From Enterobacteriaceae endosymbiont of Donacia cincticornis (GTDB lineage: Bacteria; Pseudomonadota; Gammaproteobacteria; Enterobacterales; Enterobacteriaceae), in the NCBI RefSeq assembly GCF_012568845.1, contig NZ_CP046194.1:250385-314384 (forward strand): a stretch of DNA of 64,000 bases, written 5' to 3'. A program made the translations under genes and the position numbers. This document shows, in pieces, positions 59,730-64,000 of this stretch; within the stretch, counting starts at the first letter, position 1; each line of letters begins with the position of its first letter. A model generated the notes under the pieces. It did no database searches and was not told the DNA's origin. It worked only from the letters and a program-made list of their open reading frames with translations.

Positions 59730-61040
59730 TTATTTAATAATTTTTTTAAATTTATTATTTATTTTTTTTTTAGAAATTAAATTAGCATATATTTCTTTTG
59801 CTAATTCTTGTATTTTTTTTAAATCATTAATTTTTAAATTAAATTTATGAGCTATATTATATAATATCTCTATAGGAATTAATATAAATTCTTTAATAGA
59901 AGATATCTTTTCTTCTTTAACTATCATTTTTGATAATTCATATTTAATATTTAAATGTGTCACGAACATTTTAATTAAATTATTTTGTTCTTTTTTATAT
60001 TTATAATATAAATCATTTTTCGTCATAACATTTAATTCCCATCCACTTAATTGTGATGCTAAACGAATATTTTGTCCATTTCTTCCTATAGCTTGAGCCA
60101 AATTATTTTCTTCGACAGCAATATCTATCATATGTTTTTTTTGATTTAAAACTATGGATGATATATCTGCTGGGGACATAGCATTAATAACAAATTTTTC
60201 TGGATCAGAATCCCATAAAACAATATCAATACGTTCTCCATTTAATTCATTAGAAACAGCTTGAACTCTAGCACCTCTTATACCTACACAAGCTCCTACC
60301 GGATCTATTCTTTTATCATTTGTTTTAACAGCTATTTTTGCTCTAGAACCCGGATCTCTAGCTACTGCTTTAATTTCGATTAAACCTTCTCCTATTTCAG
60401 GAACTTCGATATTAAATAATTCAATTAACATTTGTATTTTAGATCTACTTATAAATAATTGTGTTTCTTTTACATCTTCTTTAATATAAAAAAGTAATCC
60501 TCTTATTCTATCACCTAATCTAAAATTTTCTCTAGGTAACATATCAGAACGTAAAATTATAGCATCAGCTCCATGCCCTAAATCTAAATTTAAATGTCCT
60601 CTATTTACTTTTTTAACAATACCATGTAAAATTTTTCCTTCTTTTTTTTTAAATTGAGCAATAGTAACAGCTTTCTTAGCTTCTCTTACTTTATGTACAA
60701 TGACTTGCTTAGCTGTTTGTGTTGTTATTCTGTTAAAATTAATAGATTTAATTTTATCATATATATAATCACCTAAATTAAGAGTATTATCCTCGATACG
60801 TGCCGCATCTAACGTAATTTCTTTAGTAGGATAATTTACTTTTTTAACTATTAACCATCTTCTAAATGTAGAAAAATTACCATTTTTACGATTAATATTA
60901 ACAAATACTTCTACATCTTGTTCATATTTTTTTTTTGTTGCACTAGCTAAAGCACTTTCCATTGCTTCAAATATTTTTTCACGAGGTAAAGATTTTTCAT
61001 TAGCAACAGCTTCAATAACAGCTAATATTTCTTTATTCAT
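59730..61040 (-). CDS. nusA: Transcription termination/antitermination factor NusA, C-terminally truncated
   Basis: 436 residues from [31 protein letters not shown], against 495 in E. coli. The N-terminal RNA polymerase-binding domain, S1 domain ([21 protein letters not shown]), KH1 ([39 protein letters not shown]) and KH2 ([20 protein letters not shown]) are complete. One degraded acidic-repeat-like helical segment remains; the second, which binds the alpha-subunit C-terminal domain, is missing. The frame extends five codons upstream from a TTG, but GAGG before this ATG and the family N-terminus fix the start. rimP, normally just upstream, is gone. Confidence 0.96.
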   Translation of the reverse strand: MNKEILAVIEAVANEKSLPREKIFEAMESALASATKKKYEQDVEVFVNINRKNGNFSTFRRWLIVKKVNYPTKEITLDAARIEDNTLNLGDYIYDKIKSINFNRITTQTAKQVIVHKVREAKKAVTIAQFKKKEGKILHGIVKKVNRGHLNLDLGHGADAIILRSDMLPRENFRLGDRIRGLLFYIKEDVKETQLFISRSKIQMLIELFNIEVPEIGEGLIEIKAVARDPGSRAKIAVKTNDKRIDPVGACVGIRGARVQAVSNELNGERIDIVLWDSDPEKFVINAMSPADISSIVLNQKKHMIDIAVEENNLAQAIGRNGQNIRLASQLSGWELNVMTKNDLYYKYKKEQNNLIKMFVTHLNIKYELSKMIVKEEKISSIKEFILIPIEILYNIAHKFNLKINDLKKIQELAKEIYANLISKKKINNKFKKIIK

Positions 61041-61084
61041 CCTAGTTATCCTCAAATATTAAATTCTTAAAATTAGAAAACTAG

Positions 61085-61112
61085 ATATATATTAAAATAA
61101 AATAATATATAT
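61085..61112. repeat. A/T inverted repeat upstream of nusA
   Basis: ATATATATTA and TAATATATAT arms (10 bases each) flank an 8-base loop, 45-72 bases before the nusA start, in the 205-base space where rimP would be. The dinucleotide-like content makes chance likely. Confidence 0.25.
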
Positions 61113-61245
61113 TACATACGTAATGCTTATTAGAATATACTTTTATTATTTTATATAATTTTTTTAAAAAAATTATTTATTTTTATTGTATATAAAAAGT
61201 AAACATGAAACAAATTTAATAAAGGAATTAATACAAAGTTGATAT

Positions 61246-61322
<77 letters not shown>

Positions 61323-61374
61323 TCTGATAATATATGATATTATAAAAATATAAATAATGCAATATTAATTTTAA

Positions 61375-61459
61375 TACCGAAGACGGGAGTTGAACCCGTA
61401 AGCCTAAAAAAGGCACTACCACCTCAAAGTAGCGTGTTTACCAATTTCACCACCTCGGT
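61375..61459 (-). tRNA. tRNA-Leu (anticodon GAG)
   Basis: Class II cloverleaf: acceptor ACCGAGG/CTTCGGT with a G-T pair, anticodon GAG in stem CTACT/GGTAG, a variable arm TGCC-T run-GGC, and T arm ACGGG-TTCAACT-CCCGT. CCA is not encoded. It lies between secG and tRNA-fMet exactly as E. coli leuU does. Confidence 0.97.
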
Positions 61460-61469
61460 AAAATTTTAT

Positions 61470-61736
61470 TTATATTTTATTAATATTATAAAACGTAATA
61501 TTATTTTTTTTATATTTTTTTACATTAAAATTATTTATTATTAAACTAATAATAAAAAATAAAGATGCAAGCAAAATAATACTTCTTGTTAAGATTTTGT
61601 TAGACATATCTGTATTAAAAATAGATTTCGTATTAGATGACGCACTAATATCTATTTCATCATTATCTTGAAATAAAATAATACTAATTAATATAGTTGA
61701 TACAAAAATAAATAAAATTAATATTAATTTATACAT
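61470..61736 (-). CDS. secG: Preprotein translocase subunit SecG
   Basis: 88 residues, E. coli 110. Two membrane segments (about 3-21 and 50-68). The first matches E. coli SecG up to LFQDNDEIDISAS in place of LQQGKGADMGAS, and the second (RSIILLASLFFIISLIINN) aligns with TRMTALLATLFFIISLVLGN. The Gly-rich cytoplasmic loop is replaced by Ser/Asn, and the C-terminal tail is missing. Position before tRNA-Leu(GAG) confirms it. It assists SecY and SecE. Confidence 0.92.
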   Translation of the reverse strand: MYKLILILFIFVSTILISIILFQDNDEIDISASSNTKSIFNTDMSNKILTRSIILLASLFFIISLIINNFNVKKYKKNNITFYNINKI

Positions 61737-62342
61737 AAAAAACCGAAAAAATATTTTAATTAAATATTATCTAAAATAATTATATATTAATTTACAATAA
61801 ATACAACATAAATTTTACTTTAAAATATTATTATTAATAATACTATTTGTTTATTTTTAAACGATATTTTTTATATTTTTTTATAGATTAAATAATTTAA
61901 AATTAAAATTTTTACAAAAATTTGTTTATTTTAATAAAAATTAAATAAATTAAAAAATAATATAAATTTTATTTTATATTAATAATAAAATAAAATATTT
62001 ATATTTTATTAAAAATAATAATATTCTTAATTATTATTTATTTATTAAAATATTAATTCTAAATTTTTTTATTTATAATTTATAATAATTTTTATTCCAT
62101 TTAGAAAATACAAAAAAAATTTTAAAAATATTTTTTTTATTAAATATTTTAAATAAAATTTTTATATTCTACTATAGAATATTTTAGTTATATATTATAA
62201 TATATGATTATTTAGAAAAATTTTTCTGAAATAACATTGAATGTTATTATAAAGTTATATAAATAATTTTATTATATACCAAAATATTTATGATATTTCA
62301 TGTTTTATTTCCATTTAATAAAATATCATAAATTATTTATTT
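61737..62342. other. 606-base gap in the place of folP-glmM
   Basis: E. coli has folP and glmM between ftsH and secG. No frame of either is recognisable on either strand; the DNA is almost pure A/T. It does contain palindromes: ATAACATT-G-AATGTTAT (62231-62247), ATATTCTA-CTA-TAGAATAT (62164-62182), and the ftsH-proximal hairpin listed separately. A promoter for secG and the tRNAs probably lies here. Confidence 0.6.
62286..62333 (-). terminator. Hairpin just after the ftsH stop
   Basis: Perfect 13-base arms (62286-62298, 62321-62333; ATTTATGATATTT) with a 22-base loop begin 9 bases after the ftsH stop codon on the minus strand, followed by ATTTT. Position and pairing suggest an ftsH terminator or 3' stabiliser. 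Confidence 0.45.
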
Positions 62343-63998
62343 TTATGTTTTATTTTTTTTATCCCATTCAGGGGGTCTTACTTCTTTTCTTTCCATTAAA
62401 TCATCAATTTGTATTGATCCTATAGTTTCATATTTTATAAGAGTATCTTTCATCGCATGTAAAATATCAATATTATTTTGTAAAATTTTTAAGGCTCTAT
62501 CATAATTTTCTTGTATTAAATATTTTACTTCTTGATCAATAATTTTAGCAGTTTCATCAGACATATGTTTTGCTTTAGTAACTGATCTACCTAAAAAAAT
62601 TTCACTTTCTTCTTCTAAATATAATAAAGGACCTAATTTTTTAGAAAATCCCCATTGTGTTACCATATTTTTAGCAATATTAGTTGCAATTTTGATATCA
62701 TTAGATGATCCTGTTGAAACATTTTTTTCACCATAAATAATTTCTTCAGCAATTCTTCCTCCATATAATGTAGAAATTTTACTTTCTAATTGTTGACGAC
62801 TAATATGTATTATATCAATTTCAGGTAAAAAAAATGTTATACCTAATGCTCTTCCTCTAGGAATAATAGTTACTTTATGAACAGGATCATGATCTGGAAC
62901 TAATCTTCCTATAATTGCATGTCCAGCTTCATGATAAGCAATTATTTCTTTTTGTTTTTCTGTCATTACTAAAGAACGTCTTTCTGTTCCCATCATAATT
63001 TTATCTTTAGCTTTTTCTAATTCTAACATAGAAACAAAATTATTATTTTGGCGAGCTGCTAATAATGCTGCTTCATTTACTAAATTTGCTAGGTCAGCAC
63101 CTGAAAATCCTGGTGTTCCTCTTGCTAAAATTTTTAAATCTACTTCTTTAGATATAGGAACATTTTTTATATGTATTTTAAGTATTTGTTCTCTACCTCT
63201 AATATCAGGTAAACCTACTATTACTTGACGATCAAAACGACCTGGTCTTAAAAGAGCTGGATCTAATACATCTGGACGATTAGTAGCAGCAATTACAATA
63301 ACATTTTCATTATTGTTAAATCCATCCATTTCTACTAACATTTGATTTAATGTTTGTTCTCTTTCATCATGTCCTCCTCCTAATCCCGCACCTCTTTGTC
63401 TCCCTACTGCATCTATTTCATCAATAAAAATAATACATGGGGAAGATTTTTTAGCTTGATTAAACATATCTCTTACTCTAGAAGCACCTACCCCTACAAA
63501 CATTTCTACAAAATCAGAACCTGAAATAGTGAAAAATGGTACTTGTGATTCTCCAGCAATAGCTTTAGCTAATAAAGTTTTCCCAGTACCTGGGGGCCCT
63601 ATCATTAAAATGCCTTTAGGAATTTTACCTCCTAATTTTTGAAATTTAATTGGTTCTTTTAAATAATCAACTATTTCTTTAACTTCTTCTTTAGCTTCAT
63701 CACATCCAGCTAAGTCATTAAATGTAGTTTTTATTTGATCTGGAGTTAATATTTGAGCTTTACTTTTACCAAAAGACAAAGCACCTTTACTACTATTTTG
63801 TAGTTGGCGAATAAAAAATATCCAAATTCCAATTAATAACAACATTGGAAACCATGAAATAAAAATAGATAGTAGTATACTAGGTTTTTTTAAAGGTTCT
63901 CCTAATATTTTAACATTTTTTGAAAATAAAATTTTTAATAAAAATGGATCATATATTGGTATATACGTAATATAATTACTTCTATTTTTTCTAAAGAC
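62343..63998 (-). CDS. ftsH: ATP-dependent zinc metalloprotease FtsH (partial, 5' end outside window)
   Basis: 552 codons are visible; the frame stays open to the right edge, where GTC at 63996-63998 is the first complete codon. The ATG at 63845 is internal, because the preceding residues ([17 protein letters not shown]...NVKILGEPL...[12 protein letters not shown]) align with the E. coli periplasmic domain and second membrane segment. AAA domain: Walker A GPPGTGKT, Walker [18 protein letters not shown], second region of homology [20 protein letters not shown]. The zinc protease HEAGH motif is intact. Degrades membrane and regulatory proteins. The C-terminal tail is shorter than in E. coli (ends [11 protein letters not shown]). 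Confidence 0.97.
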   Translation of the reverse strand, partial: VFRKNRSNYITYIPIYDPFLLKILFSKNVKILGEPLKKPSILLSIFISWFPMLLLIGIWIFFIRQLQNSSKGALSFGKSKAQILTPDQIKTTFNDLAGCDEAKEEVKEIVDYLKEPIKFQKLGGKIPKGILMIGPPGTGKTLLAKAIAGESQVPFFTISGSDFVEMFVGVGASRVRDMFNQAKKSSPCIIFIDEIDAVGRQRGAGLGGGHDEREQTLNQMLVEMDGFNNNENVIVIAATNRPDVLDPALLRPGRFDRQVIVGLPDIRGREQILKIHIKNVPISKEVDLKILARGTPGFSGADLANLVNEAALLAARQNNNFVSMLELEKAKDKIMMGTERRSLVMTEKQKEIIAYHEAGHAIIGRLVPDHDPVHKVTIIPRGRALGITFFLPEIDIIHISRQQLESKISTLYGGRIAEEIIYGEKNVSTGSSNDIKIATNIAKNMVTQWGFSKKLGPLLYLEEESEIFLGRSVTKAKHMSDETAKIIDQEVKYLIQENYDRALKILQNNIDILHAMKDTLIKYETIGSIQIDDLMERKEVRPPEWDKKNKT

Positions 63999-64000
63999 AT

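Noticed and set aside
61737-62342. The A/T gap with palindromes as a replication origin
   Set aside because: No DnaA box (TTATNCACA type) cluster is visible and no origin-associated gene is adjacent; loss of folP-glmM explains the gap.

Overview
The window is a gene-dense, extremely AT-rich chromosome segment from a gammaproteobacterium of the Enterobacterales type with a strongly reduced genome, almost certainly a long-term obligate symbiont of an insect. Three things point this way. Nearly every protein aligns end to end with an Escherichia coli counterpart. Many E. coli gene neighbourhoods survive as collapsed blocks with genes missing between retained neighbours. Intergenic DNA and synonymous positions are close to pure A/T, with poly-A tracts inside essential genes. 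I cannot assign a genus from the sequence alone. No insertion sequence, prophage, CRISPR array, plasmid function or foreign-looking gene is visible.

Layout, left to right. 1-2.4 kb: tail of uppP, then cca, ribB and the tRNA-Pro/tRNA-His pair. 2.6-8.5 kb: trxA-rho, dksA, the ABC exporter pair yadG-yadH, sodA and aroE. 8.5-9.0 kb: a decayed tsaC that still abuts aroE. 9.1-10.6 kb: def-fmt. 10.6-24.3 kb: the complete alpha, spc and S10 ribosomal-protein operons in E. coli order on the minus strand, including secY, rpoA and the small genes rpmJ and rpmD. 24.6-27.8 kb: ruvX (yqgF), yggT, hemW, trmB, yggX. 27.8-32.4 kb: an orphan tRNA-Ile/tRNA-Ala pair, rmuC, asnS and a porin. 32.5-37.5 kb: gloC (ycbL), rpsA, aroA, serC, with cmk gone. 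37.5-46.3 kb: rodA, mrdA, holA, leuS, ybeY, miaB and the tRNA-Gln/Leu/Met cluster. 46.4-53 kb: glnS, fldA, ybfF, pgi, deaD. 53.3-64 kb: pnp, rpsO, truB, rbfA, infB, nusA, tRNA-fMet, tRNA-Leu, secG, a 606-base gap where folP and glmM would lie, and ftsH running off the right edge.

Functionally this is a core translation, transcription and envelope segment: ribosome, translation factors, initiator tRNA with formylation and deformylation enzymes, Rho and NusA, RNA turnover, SecY/SecG, FtsH, and wall elongation (PBP2, RodA, UppP). A few biosynthetic steps remain: aroE and aroA in the shikimate pathway, serC for serine and vitamin B6, ribB for riboflavin.

I did not find a new multi-gene system. 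The points most worth a second look are the tsaC pseudogene (t6A tRNA modification), a LeuRS editing domain without its recognisable catalytic motifs, a CNPC thioredoxin active site, a third-Asp loss in RuvX, A/T-only hairpins at convergent gene junctions, new C-terminal extensions that create overlaps (rpmC into rpsQ, rpsE into rpmD), a 15-base A tract in infB, and a short leader reading frame ahead of rho.
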